NCBI GenBank assembly: GCA_963576565.1
Contig: OY755044.1
Location: 50,909,847-50,973,846 of the forward strand
Direction of reading: 5' to 3'
Source: Aspidapion aeneum
Taxonomy: Eukaryota; Arthropoda; Insecta; Coleoptera; Brentidae
Length of the DNA stretch: 64,000 nucleotides
Part shown: positions 43,284 through 53,642 of the stretch, in pieces
Layout of the letters: each line of letters opens with the position of its first letter
Position numbering within the stretch: position 1 is the first letter of the stretch
Notes under the pieces: generated by a model
What the model saw: the letters and a program-made list of their open reading frames with translations, nothing else
The model's database searches: none
What the model was told of the DNA's origin: nothing
Position numbers and translations under genes: made by a program

Positions 43284-44738
43284 GACTCAGAGGAATATTA
43301 TCAAAAAATTGACTTTATCGACACAAATTTTTCGGAAATTGAATTGGTATCGATTGCGAATATTTTATCGGTAAATTACGAAAATGCGGAAAAAGACACA
43401 TTGGTAAAAAGACTTTGTAGTGTTTTAATGGACATTGAATCTTTAAAAAACGCTATCGCGGAGGAAATGGTATTATCAGACGATACTGACGACGAGTATT
43501 TTGAATCCGCTGACAAAGACTCTAACCGTGCGAGTCCAAAAACTAAAAAATCGCTCGAAAAAGCTGTGCATCATGAAAAATCAAAAAATATTGACAATTC
43601 GCTTAATTAAATCAAATCAAGTTTTTTCTAATTCTCAATGCGTAACTACGAGTATTCCGAATACATTTCCCAATACGTGTCATTATACGAGTCCTGTTAC
43701 GTTGCAAAATACAAATACGTTGCAAAATACAAATATGTTGCCAAATACACATATGTTGCCAAATACGAATATGTTGCCAAACACGAGTGTTTATCCGAAT
43801 ATTAGTGTTTTTCCTAACACAAATGTTTCGTCATTAAATTATGCTATTCAGCAACCAACCCCAACATTATTTTCGAGTATGACTGTACCTATTACTGCGC
43901 CTACCCACTCATATAACTTAAATAGTCCGACTGTACAACCGATGATGTTTAGAGCAATGCCACCAGAAATAACACATAATGTTGCTACTACTGCTGCTGC
44001 AATGAGTAATAATACGTATTCACCTAACATGTCATCTGCTGCGTATCAACCCAATTTGTTTGCAGACAATACTCCGTTTAATACACCTACACCGACGTTT
44101 GCAATTAGTTTTAAAGATGTAGAAGGATCCATACGACCTTATGATGGCTCAAAAAAGTACCCAGTAGAAAAGTAGATCAGAGATTTTGAAAATTTGATGA
44201 ATTTACTAGGATGGAATGAATTACAAACTTACCTCTTTGCTAAAAAGTCACTGACTGGACTAGCGAAAACTTTTGTAGAAGATGAAAGTAGTATTAACTC
44301 TTGGTAAACACTACGTCAAGCGCTATTATCTGAATTTTCATCTAAAGTAAACAGTGCTGATTTGCATAAGCAACTAGTAACTAGAAAAATGCATAACAGC
44401 GAAAATATTCAAGAATATTTTATTAAAATGAAAGAAATAATAGCTAGCAGAGGTGAGATAGAAATTGAAGCTTTGTGATAGATGGAATTCCTGACGATGA
44501 AGCAGCAAATAATGCAGTGCTGTATGGAGCAAAAAATGTACAAGATTTCAAACAAAAATTAAAAATTTACGAAGAAATAAGATCAAAGTCAAGATCTTCA
44601 GAAAAAATAAACACGTTTAATACTAGAGCCGAAGAATCACAGAAGAACAGAAATTATAATTTAGGATCCACAGAAAGACAAGAACGAAATCAGAAGACAT
44701 ATGTGCAAAATACCCAAGTAACATTTCTTAATTTATAG
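43284..44738 (+). pseudogene. Gypsy-B gag, broken
   Basis: It continues after the MITE with an acidic stretch (43344-43610), then a frame change into an Asn/Pro/Thr-rich region (43501-44175) with repeated LPNTNMLPNT-type units. Next comes the gag entry motif ISFKDVEGSIRPYDGSKKYP, an in-frame stop at 44173-44175 and another near 44305 (both TAG/TAA within DFENLMNLLGW...LLSEF), and a final frame 44475-44738 with IDGIPDDEAANNAVLYGA. The 1.9-kb element at 44711 then cuts it from the zinc knuckle. Confidence 0.72.
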
Positions 44739-46637
44739 CAGAAGCTAAAAGGTTGCCAGCGCCTTTCCTTAAAACCATTAGTTTCAATGTTTGGTCGCTA
44801 GCATGTTCCCATTACCCTTATATACCCCTTAGACCTCCTAAATGGGACTCCCCAATTGGTGATGGCAACCTATGTATTAAACTCACTATAAAACCATAAG
44901 AAATAAACTCCAGCTTCGCCCTCTAGCGGTTCCACCAGTATAGAACCTTTTAGAGCCTAAAGCTATTATGCCAGGTTCTAAAAGCAACTCAGAAACGTCC
45001 TCTATCCTATCCACAATGGCTATATAAAATAATTTAGTTCACAACATTGTCAAAAATGTGAGAGTCCCAAAATTATTTTATCACATAAAAATATACCGAG
45101 TTTGTCGTTTTGTTGATGATCAAATTGCCTGCCAGATTTATTTTTCTGATAAAATCGTATCTAAAAAGCTCTCAAAACAAGCGCGCCAGCTCAAGAATGC
45201 TTTTTAATAGTTTTTTGATAACAAAATAACAAATATTTAAAATTAAAAAATACAGTATTCACCATTAAAAAAGTCTGTTTGGTTTACATAAATCAAAATT
45301 AAAGTAAAATTATTGTTAAAAAACACTGCTAAAACGACTAGATAAATATTTTTTAAATAAATTTATATACGCCATTATGGTTTTATAGTGGTCACTTGGT
45401 TTTATTTGTTACTGTATCGCAACAAGGATTTTTGAGTGCCCTTATGAAACCAACAAAAAAGAACAATGTAAATTTAGTCAACATAACCTCACTTAAATTT
45501 TTTGTATTTGTTTTTAAAGTGTTTAAAAGCCTATAATTCAACACTTTTAAATGTTTTTTATCGTGCAATTTCGACACAATCGAGAGGGCCAGTGCAATGA
45601 TATTCGTTGTGCCTGCAGGTTGGTGGGCAACCTCTTATATTGGCCGTCTAAACAGGCCTTATCTAGGCCTGAGTGTCCTACCCAGGAGGACGGAAACTCA
45701 ACAATTATTCATTATTGGGCTTTAAATAATCAATCTTGCAATAGGTAGGTACAGTCGGGGACTTTTTAAATTGCCGGTGTATTTTTTTTCTGTCAAAATT
45801 AATCACTGAAAGAAATGAAAAAATATAAATTTTTAAATTTTTATGTATACATACAGAGGTAAAGTTCACAATTTTTTTATTTTGGTTTAAATTAATTTTC
45901 CGAATTTCAAATAAGAATATTTTTTATTTTCAAGGGCGGCCATTTAAAAAGTCCCCGACTGTACCAATCTGTACCTAGGTATATTTATTATTTTTACAAG
46001 AAATACCTAAAAAAATAAAACACGAAAGTATTTACTTACTTCTGTTAGAACCCTTAAGGAAACAAGGTTTTATATGGCCGCCTATTTAAATAATATGTAA
46101 TATACAGCTATGGGTAACTATAAATACAAAAGAATTAAGAGTACCTTTAAGCCTTCCTATAAAACCTTTTTAAAATGCCTAAAAGTAATGGCAAAAACCA
46201 AAAGTGTAAAGTTTATATTTACCACTCTTAAAAACCTTAAGGAAACAAGGTTCTATATGGCCGCCTATCTAAGCATATTTACTTTTAAACTACTGGTAAC
46301 TATAAAAACAAAAGGATATAAGATAACCTTTTAGCTCTATTATAAAACACTTTTGTGATGACCTAAAGTAATGAAAAAAACTAAATGACCAAAGTTTATA
46401 TTTATTTCTTTTTAAAAGCTTTATGTAAAATGGTTTTATAAGACCATCTTTATAAATCAGAAATCAATAAAACCAAAAATATTTAAAAGGAACAGAAGGA
46501 ATATCAGTTTTATTATACTCCCTTTATAAATCACTTTTTGGTTGTATAACACCCCTTTAGGTAATTGGCAATATAAATTACCTTTATGTAGCCAAATTGA
46601 GCCTAAAACCTTGAGTGGTAATAATGTTACTTGGGTA
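44711..46637. mobile_element. 1.9-kb TIR element inserted in Gypsy-B gag
   Basis: A perfect 15-base inverted pair: TACCCAAGTAACATT (44711-44725) and AATGTTACTTGGGTA (46623-46637). The gag frame stops at its left end and resumes with the zinc knuckle at its right end. AAA on both sides may be the target duplication but is not decisive. The interior is AT-rich and has related copies of a motif with GGTTTTATATGGCCGCCTAT (near 46064 and 46250). No transposase was recognised, so it is non-autonomous. Confidence 0.75.
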
Positions 46638-47079
46638 AAGAAAGATCTGATGGTAATATTAGATGCTTTAATTGCGGAGTACATGGTCACAGATCTGACC
46701 AATGTCCACGAAAGTCCGAAGGTACAAAATGCTTCAAATGCAGACACAAGATGGTAAAGTAAATAAAGTCGCATCTTCTCTAAAAAATAGCTATAAGGAA
46801 ATAATTGTCGATGATATGCCAATTAATGCACTTATAGATACAGGAAGTTCAGTAAATTTAGTTATAGAACAAGTATTAGATAAAGCATTTAAAAATGCCA
46901 AGTTAAGAGATTCCGAATTAAAACTAACTGGTTTTGGTAATACTGAGATAAAAGCTAAAAAATATTTTGAATACACAATAAAAATTGATGATCAGTATTT
47001 TCATACTTCATTTTACGTTGTACCAAACGAAGCCACAGACATAGATCTATTTTTAGGAAATTCATTACAGCAGAACTGA
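46638..47079 (+). pseudogene. Gypsy-B nucleocapsid knuckle and aspartic protease
   Basis: At 46664-46705 the zinc knuckle CFNCGVHGHRSDQC is complete, followed by a partial second one (CFKCRHK). The protease frame to 47079 has INALIDTGSSVNLV, with the catalytic Asp, and DIDLFLGNSLLQ-like near its end. A stop follows at 47077-47079. The protease would have cut Gag-Pol. Confidence 0.72.
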
Positions 47080-47120
47080 TAATTAACCAAGAGGGAATAA
47101 AAATTAGGAATCTAGAAACG

Positions 47121-47801
47121 ATGAAGATAATGAACATAGACATAAATCATGATGACGAAAATGATCTAAATATTACAGAAAGAAACAGTGAAACAGTTAA
47201 GAAAGTAGAAATGATGATGGAAAATTGTGTGCCCGAAAAAACAACAGACGTTGAACTAATGTTAATAGTTAAGTCAGAAGAACCGATTTATTGTAATCCT
47301 AGATGTTTACCTTACCCAGAAAGAGAGATAGTAAATAAACAGGTTGAAGAATGGTTAAACGATGGTATTATTAAACCCTGCACATCTGAATGGTCAAGTC
47401 AAGTTGTAGTTACAAGAAAAAAAGATGGTTTACCACGTGTATGCATTGATTACAGACGCATAAATAAAATTTTACTAAAAGATCGTTATCCGTCACCGTT
47501 AATTGAAGATCAGCTAGATAAACTAACAGATGCTAAAATTTTCTCAACAATTGATTTAAAGAATGGATTTTTCCAGGTTAGTGTTGAACCAGAAAGTAAG
47601 AAATATACTTCTTTTGTTACACATAATGGGCAATACCAATTTAGAAAAGTCCCTTTTGGCTTGTGTAATTCTCCGAGTGTTTTCCAGAAATTTATAAATC
47701 AAATTTTTAGACCACTGATAAATGAAGGAATTGTTTTACCATTCACATTCAGAATAGAAAAATTTATCCATCAGAGTTTAAAACAAAAGCAGCAGAACTA
47801 A
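47121..47801 (+). pseudogene. Gypsy-B reverse transcriptase lacking the catalytic block
   Basis: The frame begins at ATG 47121 and has WSSQVVVTRKKDGLPRVCID, YRRINKILLKDRYPSPLIED, STIDLKNGFFQVSVEPESKK and VPFGLCNSPSVFQKF. After INEGIVLPF the sequence jumps to a later part of RT, so the YxDD catalytic segment and about 80 residues are missing. The frame then shifts. This copy cannot reverse transcribe. Confidence 0.82.
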
Positions 47802-47809
47802 AATCGTTG

Positions 47810-48345
47810 AAACAAGTGTAAAGTTTTTTGGGATTAACCGGATATTTCAGAAAATTTATTAAAGATTACTCTTTAATAACAAAACCATTAAGTGATCAGC
47901 TTAAGAAAAACAACAAATTGCAGCAAAAAGCAGCTTTTAATCAACAAGAATAATGGCTGAAAAACCAGTTTTGACAATATTTAAACAAAGTGCTGAAATG
48001 GAATTGCATACTGACGCCTCAAAATATGGCTATGGTGCAATATTATTACAAAGATCAAACGAAGATATGCAATTACATCCAATTTATTACATGAGTAGAA
48101 AAACTAGTGACGCAGAACAAAAATACAGTAGCTTTGAATTAGAAGTTTTAGCGATAATAGAAGCATTAAAGAAATTAAGAGTGTACTTACTAGGATCAAA
48201 ATTAAAGCTTTTACGAAGACCATGGAAAAGAAAGATATATCGACAAAGATAGCTAGATGGGCATTAATGATTGAAGAGTTTGATTATGTAATTGAACATA
48301 GACCTGGAACACGAATGAGACACGTTGATGCATTATCAAGATACC
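47810..48345 (+). pseudogene. Gypsy-B RT tail and RNase H, frameshifted
   Basis: It contains FLGLTGYFRKFIKDYSLITK (about 47826-47890), then RNase H from 47953 with MELHTDASKYGYGAILLQRS, YYMSRKTSDAEQKYSSFELE and LAIIEALKKLRVYLLG. A deletion or shift near 48210 leads into KIARWALMIEEFDYVIEHRP and HVDALSRYP. The first RNase H Asp and the Glu are present. Confidence 0.78.
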
Positions 48346-49606
48346 CGATTATGACAATACAAGATGAAGAAAATATAGTGATAAAAATTAAACGAGCTCA
48401 AGAGACAGATGAAGACCTAAATACAATCAAAGAAATTTTGCGAGAAAAACTCTATAAAGATAACATATTAAGAAACAAAGTACTGTATAAGCTAATACAA
48501 GGAAATGAACTATTGGTCATACCAAGAACGATGCAAAATGAAATAATAAGAATGGTGCATGATGATGGCCATTTTGCGGTAAAGAAAACCGAAGAAGCAC
48601 TTAAACAACAGTATTTTATACCAAAAATGAAATCCAAGATAAAGAAAATAATATCTTGTTGAGTTCCATGTATTCTTGAAAACAAGAAAAAAGATTCTTG
48701 CATCCTTTGGAAAAAGATGACGTACCATTAAATACTTACCATATGGATCACCTTGGTCCGTTGGAATTAACTAACAAGAATTACAAGCATATCTTATGTG
48801 TTATAGACAGTTTTACAAAATTTGTTTGGTTATATCCAACAAGATCGACGACCTTAAGTGAAGTAATCAAGAAATTAGAGACGCAAAGTAATATTTTTGG
48901 AAATCCAAGTAACATCATAAGTGACAAAGGAACAGATTTACTTCACAAGAATTTAAAGATTACTGTGAATCAAATAAAATCAAACACCATGCAGTTACAA
49001 GTGGAAAACCTAACAGTAATGGCCAGATTGAGCGAGTGAACACAATAATCGCAAATGTGTTAACTAAGCTGTCCACAGATGATCCAACTAAATGGTATAA
49101 GCATGTAGAGTCAGTACAAAAAATGATAAACTCAAGTTATCAGAGAGCAATAAATATGACGCCATTTGAACTTATGTTTGGCGTAAAAATGAACAAACCA
49201 GAAGATTTAAGAATTAAAGAACTGATCGAAGAAGAAATGATAAAAACCTTTGAAGAATTAAGAGATGAACTGCGAAAGAAAGCAAAAGAACAAATAAAGA
49301 AAATCCAGGAAGAGAACAAAACTTACTATGACAAGAAGAGAAAAGAACCAAAAGACTATGAAATTGGAGACTTAGTAGCAATCAAAAGAACGCAGCTAGG
49401 TCCAGGACTAAAGCTAAAAATAAATTTTTTAGGTCCATATGAAATAACCAAAGTAAAAGACAACAACACGTATGATGTGATTAAATTTGGATGCCATGAA
49501 GGTCCAATGAAAACGTCAACATCAGAATATTTAAAGCCATGGATTGCTTACGACGATGATGAAGTAAATGATGAGCCAGACTCAGATGACGAAACCACAT
49601 CGGAGG
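48346..49606 (+). pseudogene. Gypsy-B integrase, frameshifted
   Basis: The N-terminal zinc domain has MVHDDGHFAVKKTEEALKQQ and CC residues around a stop at 48660. The core follows in the frame from 48698 with YHMDHLGPLEL (first Asp), VIDSFTKFVWLYPTRST and IISDKGT (second Asp). A frameshift near 48955 precedes NSNGQIERVN (the Glu). The last frame (49036-49606) ends with a GPY module, FLGPYEITKV, and an acidic tail. Frame breaks make it inactive. Confidence 0.8.
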
Positions 49607-49969
49607 CCGATGCAAACCAGGACGGCCGAGTTGTGGGAAATAATGTTATAACGCCGCCACTGGCAGCGACACAAGTCTCTCTAGATGAGTTTGGTGCCAC
49701 GATGTGTTCACATGATCTAGGCGATGACGAAGCCTTTAAGCTCTACCGCCGCGCGGACCAGAATACAACCAACGTATCGAGGTGTGGCGCGATGCGAAGT
49801 GACTTTCAGTTTGCTCTTGGCTGCCATAAGCATAAGAAGGCTTACCACGACGCGAGGCAAAAACTTACGACGAGACGACGATTGATATTTGCCTACACGA
49901 CGACTTACGACGTTTACTTAAGAGCCACGACGTTTTATTGTAAACCCCTAGTATTTTAAGTTGTTTTTA

Positions 49970-51270
49970 CAAGCTTTTATTTAGCTTCAGATGTTCTGTC
50001 TAACTATCTAACTATCTATCAAATCTTGTGAAGCGTTTTTGACACACTTCCCATTATCCGCTTTGGATGAAATTTGGTACACACATAGTGGTCCCATGAC
50101 AATACAACATTAAGAAAAAATATCCTCCCACCCCTACCCCCACCCCTTTTATAGAAAAATGTGTTTTTGACACACTTCCCATTATCCGATTTGGATGAAA
50201 TTTGGTATTCACATAGTGGTCCGATGACAATACAACATTTAAAAAAAATATCCTCACACCCCTACCCCCACCCCCTTCCATAGAAAATGCGTTTTTGACA
50301 CCCTTCCCATTATCCGATTTGGATTAAATTTTGGTATACATAATAAATTTATCCGTTGACAATAAAACTTTGAAAAAAAAATCCTACCATCTATAGAAAA
50401 ATGCGTTTTTTACACACTTCCCATTATCCGATTTGGATGAAATTTGGTATACATATAGTGGTCCGATGACAATACAACAATAACGAAAAAATGTCCTCCC
50501 ACCCTACTCCCCACCCCGTTCCATAAAAAATGAGTTTTTGACACGATTCACTTCAAATGACTTTTATAAAATTTGGTATATGCATAAAGGTCCGATGGCA
50601 ATACAGCCCAAACAAAAAATATATTTCTACCTCTACCCCCACCCTCTCCTTCCCCCAATAGAAAAATGAGTTTCCAAACAACTCACGATCAGCGATTTCA
50701 TTATATTCTAGAATAAACTCTTCTGTTGTGTTATTGAACAAATATTTTCATTTAATAGAGTGGATAGCTGAGACTAAAAAGTAAAAAATAAATTGGCAAA
50801 ATTTTTTTTTTAAGTCACAAGCTTTTATAAAATGCACTAAAAAATAAAAAGTAATTTTCTAACATTATAATATTATCATAATAAAAGCGGTGGCCGCAAA
50901 TCAAAGCATAAGTTAATCTAAATTTGTGATCTAAACATTTAAAGAATATTCAACATAGCAGGTCATCAAAGATATGTTTGATGTGCCGCAATGTTATGCC
51001 ATTGCCATACCTATGTCAGAGAAATGCTGGGGTATCTTGGGTCGGGTTGGGTGGGTTTGGTACCTATGCATTTTTCTGCTAGATTGATTCTTGCAAATAG
51101 TGATATTTAATTGATACGGATATCTTATCGTGCTAACATCGTCAAAATTTTCATCAGTCGGCCATCGCTTTTATTATTATGATAATATTAGAATGTTAGA
51201 AAATTATTTTTTAATTTTTAGTGCATTTTATAAAAGCTTGTGACTTAAAAATTTTTTTTTATCAATTTTA
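49970..51270. mobile_element. insertion with ~120-bp tandem repeats in the Gypsy-B 3' LTR
   Basis: Absent from the 5' LTR, where TTGTTTTTAGTACTTTATG is continuous. TTTTA flanks both ends. From about 50040 to 50700 there are five or six diverged tandem units of roughly 115-130 bp, each with CACTTCCCATTATCCGATTT and GGATGAAATTTGGTATACA followed by a CCTACCCCCACCCC tract. The right third is the foldback element listed next. Confidence 0.7.
50802..51262. mobile_element. foldback element with ~95-bp inverted arms
   Basis: The left arm contains AAGTCACAAGCTTTTATAAA and ATAATATTATCATAATAAAA. The right arm (51163-51262) is the near-perfect inverse, ending TTTATAAAAGCTTGTGACTT. The 270-bp middle has no coding region. 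A short piece, ACAAGCTTTTAT, also starts the larger insertion at 49969, so the two may be one compound element. Confidence 0.75.
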
Positions 51271-51422
51271 GTACTTTATGTTTGTTTGTTTCATTAATAA
51301 ACAAGACTTAAAAACCATATCGCGTGCTACGAGTTATTCATCAAATGAATCCCACAAAATGTTATGACAGTCATTTGACGCGTGCTTGGGCAAGCACGAG
51401 AAAGTCGTAGGTGGGAACCGGG

Positions 51423-52570
51423 TTTTAGGTTTCTAAGTGGTGCGCGTGCGGTACTACTTCTACCGCACGCGAGTAGGTAAAATATATTTTGTAGGCAAGG
51501 TAGTGAACAAGGCAAACTTAAAATAGGCCGGTATTAGATTAATATTTTAAAACTCTGTCTATTTACGGCTTATTAAACAAAAATTCCAAGAATTTGCTAT
51601 TATTGTTTAAAATATTTTATTTTTTAATTTTACGACAAAAAACAAAAAAAAATGTTTTGCAATTCTTAAGTCAAACACATAAAATATTTTTAAAGAATTC
51701 TGTCCAACAAGTTTTTTGTTACAAAAAAAATCCGGTAATAAATATTTTTTATATACCTATGGATAATTAAAGAAAACTATTCAAATGCTCACATATTTAC
51801 TTTTCATTAAAACTTCAAAAAATGGATTATTACAAGTATGCAAGCTCATCTCTTTCTGTATTCAGTAATAGTTTAAATAAGCTATATAACATATTTTATT
51901 ATTTTCTAATCACCTATCTATTAAATTATTAAAATGTATTCTTTTTCATAATGACAGTGGAAAAAAATTGGAAGCCATTGAAAATGACCCTATCTTGATA
52001 ACTATGATTACTACATCATAAATAGAGCCGCCTTAGCCTATTAACAAGAGGGAATTATTTATAGTTTCACAAATCAAAGGAATGGACAATTGTAACTAAT
52101 TATCCACTATTCTCCAATTATACACCTTTTATGTGCACATTTATTTTTGCTTAGTTTTTGAAGATATACAAGTCCTCCAAAGTATTTCTGCGAATTAAAT
52201 TATTTTTCATGATCAAACACAACATTTGTTAATAAGCCGGTATTACATTACACTTGGACCAGCCGGCGCGGCGCGACGTTAGATTAAGGCTTTTTTGATA
52301 GGCCGGTAATAAAAAAAATATATTTTTTTGGTACAAATAAAAAATATTTATACCCTTTTTTTTGTTGAAATTGTCGGATATATCTACCCTTTACAGCATA
52401 AAATAATAAATTTGAACAATGTATGAACTCTTTACACTAATGAAAGCGGGTAAACTGAAAACTTCCTTAACTGGGCCGTTAATATCCCATTTTACCATTA
52501 CCTACGACTGTCTTGCCATAATCAGGAAAATGGTATATAATCCAGTACCTACATGGATATGTTTTTTTAG
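51423..52570 (+). other. end of the large host intron
   Basis: AT-rich, no gene seen. The motif GCCGGTATTA occurs near 51531 and 52234, with GCCGGTAATA near 52303. A GC-rich spot, CCGGCGCGGCGCGACG, lies at 52262. It ends with a good acceptor, ATATGTTTTTTTAG. Confidence 0.5.
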
Positions 52571-52720
52571 ACATGATTCTGAAAAGAAAATGATGCATCA
52601 GTGCATGGAAAGTGAAGGAAAGCAAGCAGAACTTTTAGTTCTTGCACAAAACTTTACTGAGGAATATCAAAAACTTCTATTGGAGCATTTAGCAGATGAG
52701 AAGCTTTTGAGAACCAAAAG
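52571..52720 (+). CDS. host exon 3: coiled-coil segment of the same protein
   Basis: Acceptor GTTTTTTTAG and donor AAAAG|GTCAGT. The exon takes the AT left by exon 2, continues in frame for 49 codons (HDSEKKMMHQCMESEGKQAE; FTEEYQKLLLEHLADEKLL) and leaves two bases. Upstream residues of the longer open frame that starts at 52419 look random, which supports the acceptor at 52570. The pattern recalls the region before the C-terminal helices of IQCD/DRC10. No further exon could be placed confidently downstream. Confidence 0.5.
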
Positions 52721-53642
52721 GTCAGTTGTAACAGGGGTGGATAAACAGGGGTTCAGGCCTCTCAACTTTTTTTAGTTAAAAATAATTTATCCTCGAGTTC
52801 ACCAATGCCTAAAGGCGCGTTCTCACGAATCGATTTTAGTTGATCAATTTTGGTTGATCAACTAAAATCATCATCAAATCGAATAAAAAGAACTGTGAGA
52901 ACATACGTTTTAACTTTAATCGGTCAAGTTTTGTCGATTTCACAAAAGTTTGATCCATTCAAACTTTATCGTTCAAGTTATGAGTCATCAATATTTTGCA
53001 GACGAGTCGAATCTTTTTTGTAGCATGTGAACGTTTGTTGGTCGACTTGAATCACTGTATTTTTTTGTTGCAATTTGCACTCGGCAGCTCTTCGCTTTCA
53101 GCAATTTGGCGTTTTATAGAGTAATAATAATATAACAAATAATACCGTAAAATATGGTGAATAGGAACACTTTTTGAACTTTCAGAACGTGTACAAGAAA
53201 ACCTTTTAACGTTTTAACAAAAAAGTTTTATGTTAAAGTCCGAACTAGTTGAGGAATTTATGATGTCCAAATATAACTTATCTCTGAGAAGTATTAGTAC
53301 CTTTAAAAAAATAAAACCTCTGTTTTCCCATTCACCTGTAAATAGGAACAAGTGTTGTTTTGTACGTTTGTTCGCTTTTAGTTCGGCTGTAGGAGAAAGG
53401 GAACAAAAATGGAGACAAAATTTAACAAACCAGCAATAAGTTTTGTAAAAAAATTAGAATAAAACGAAAAACTCAAATTAAATTAAGTTTTATTTCTTTC
53501 AAAAATTTTGATGTGAACAAGTAAAAACTTATATTCCTATTTTAATAAAAGAAACTTAAAATTATAATTCTTTTAAATATTGTAAACAAAAACTTAGACA
53601 ACTAATATTCTAATTAGACAACTAATATTCTAGTTAGACAAC
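52721..53642. other. intron or flank with perfect hairpin and short tandem repeat
   Basis: A perfect hairpin, GATTTTAGTTGATCAA (52832-52847), TTTTGG loop, TTGATCAACTAAAATC (52854-52869), lies inside a region where GTTCTCAC and GTGAGAAC also pair (52819 and 52891). At 53599-53640 an (A)CTAATATTCTAATTAGACA unit of about 20 bases repeats. No gene is supported; the open frame at 53230-53439 lacks features. Confidence 0.5.

Larger units (their letters stand above)
8213..51356 (+). mobile_element. Gypsy-B: Ty3/gypsy LTR retrotransposon, host of the Polinton
   Basis: LTRs begin TGTGGGAAATAATG and end ATCCCACA. AAAT flanks the element on both sides (8209-8212 and 51357-51360), a 4-bp target duplication. 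The 5' LTR is 8213-8236 plus 40304-42186, interrupted by the Polinton. The 3' LTR is 49632-51356. Without insertions the LTR is about 425 bp. The internal part (42187-49631) has gag, protease, RT, RNase H and integrase in gypsy order, all broken by frameshifts, deletions and insertions. Confidence 0.9.
49632..51356 (+). repeat. Gypsy-B 3' LTR with a 1.3-kb insertion
   Basis: It begins TGTGGGAAATAATG, matches the 5' LTR including the uninterrupted Polinton target (TTATAACGCCGCCACTGGCA), and ends ATCCCACA. It is interrupted at 49970-51270. Confidence 0.9.
8147..51422. mobile_element. second foldback MITE copy, split by the nested elements
   Basis: The left part is 8147-8212, beginning CCCGGTTCCCACCTACGACT. 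The right part is 51361-51422, ending AGTCGTAGGTGGGAACCGGG. Joined across Gypsy-B they give about 128 bp, matching the reverse complement of the intact copy next door, including the ATATGAAAT/GTTAT junction. This shows where the insertion happened and is the outermost layer of the nest. Confidence 0.8.
1834..52570 (+). other. host intron of about 50.7 kb filled with nested transposons
   Basis: The interval runs from the donor at 1834 to the acceptor GTTTTTTTAG ending at 52570. Exon 2 leaves AT and exon 3 supplies A, giving an Ile codon, so the frame is kept. Everything inside that could be identified is mobile DNA or simple repeat. This interpretation depends on exons 2 and 3 belonging to one gene, which transcript data would settle. 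Confidence 0.45.

Noticed and set aside
46110..46822. Open frames on both strands between gag and protease of Gypsy-B
   Set aside because: They lie inside the 1.9-kb TIR insertion or straddle its right end, and show no domain.
52419..52570. N-terminal part of the open frame 52419-52775 as a true start
   Set aside because: Residues before 52571 look random and a strong splice acceptor sits at 52570; only the later part has coiled-coil character.
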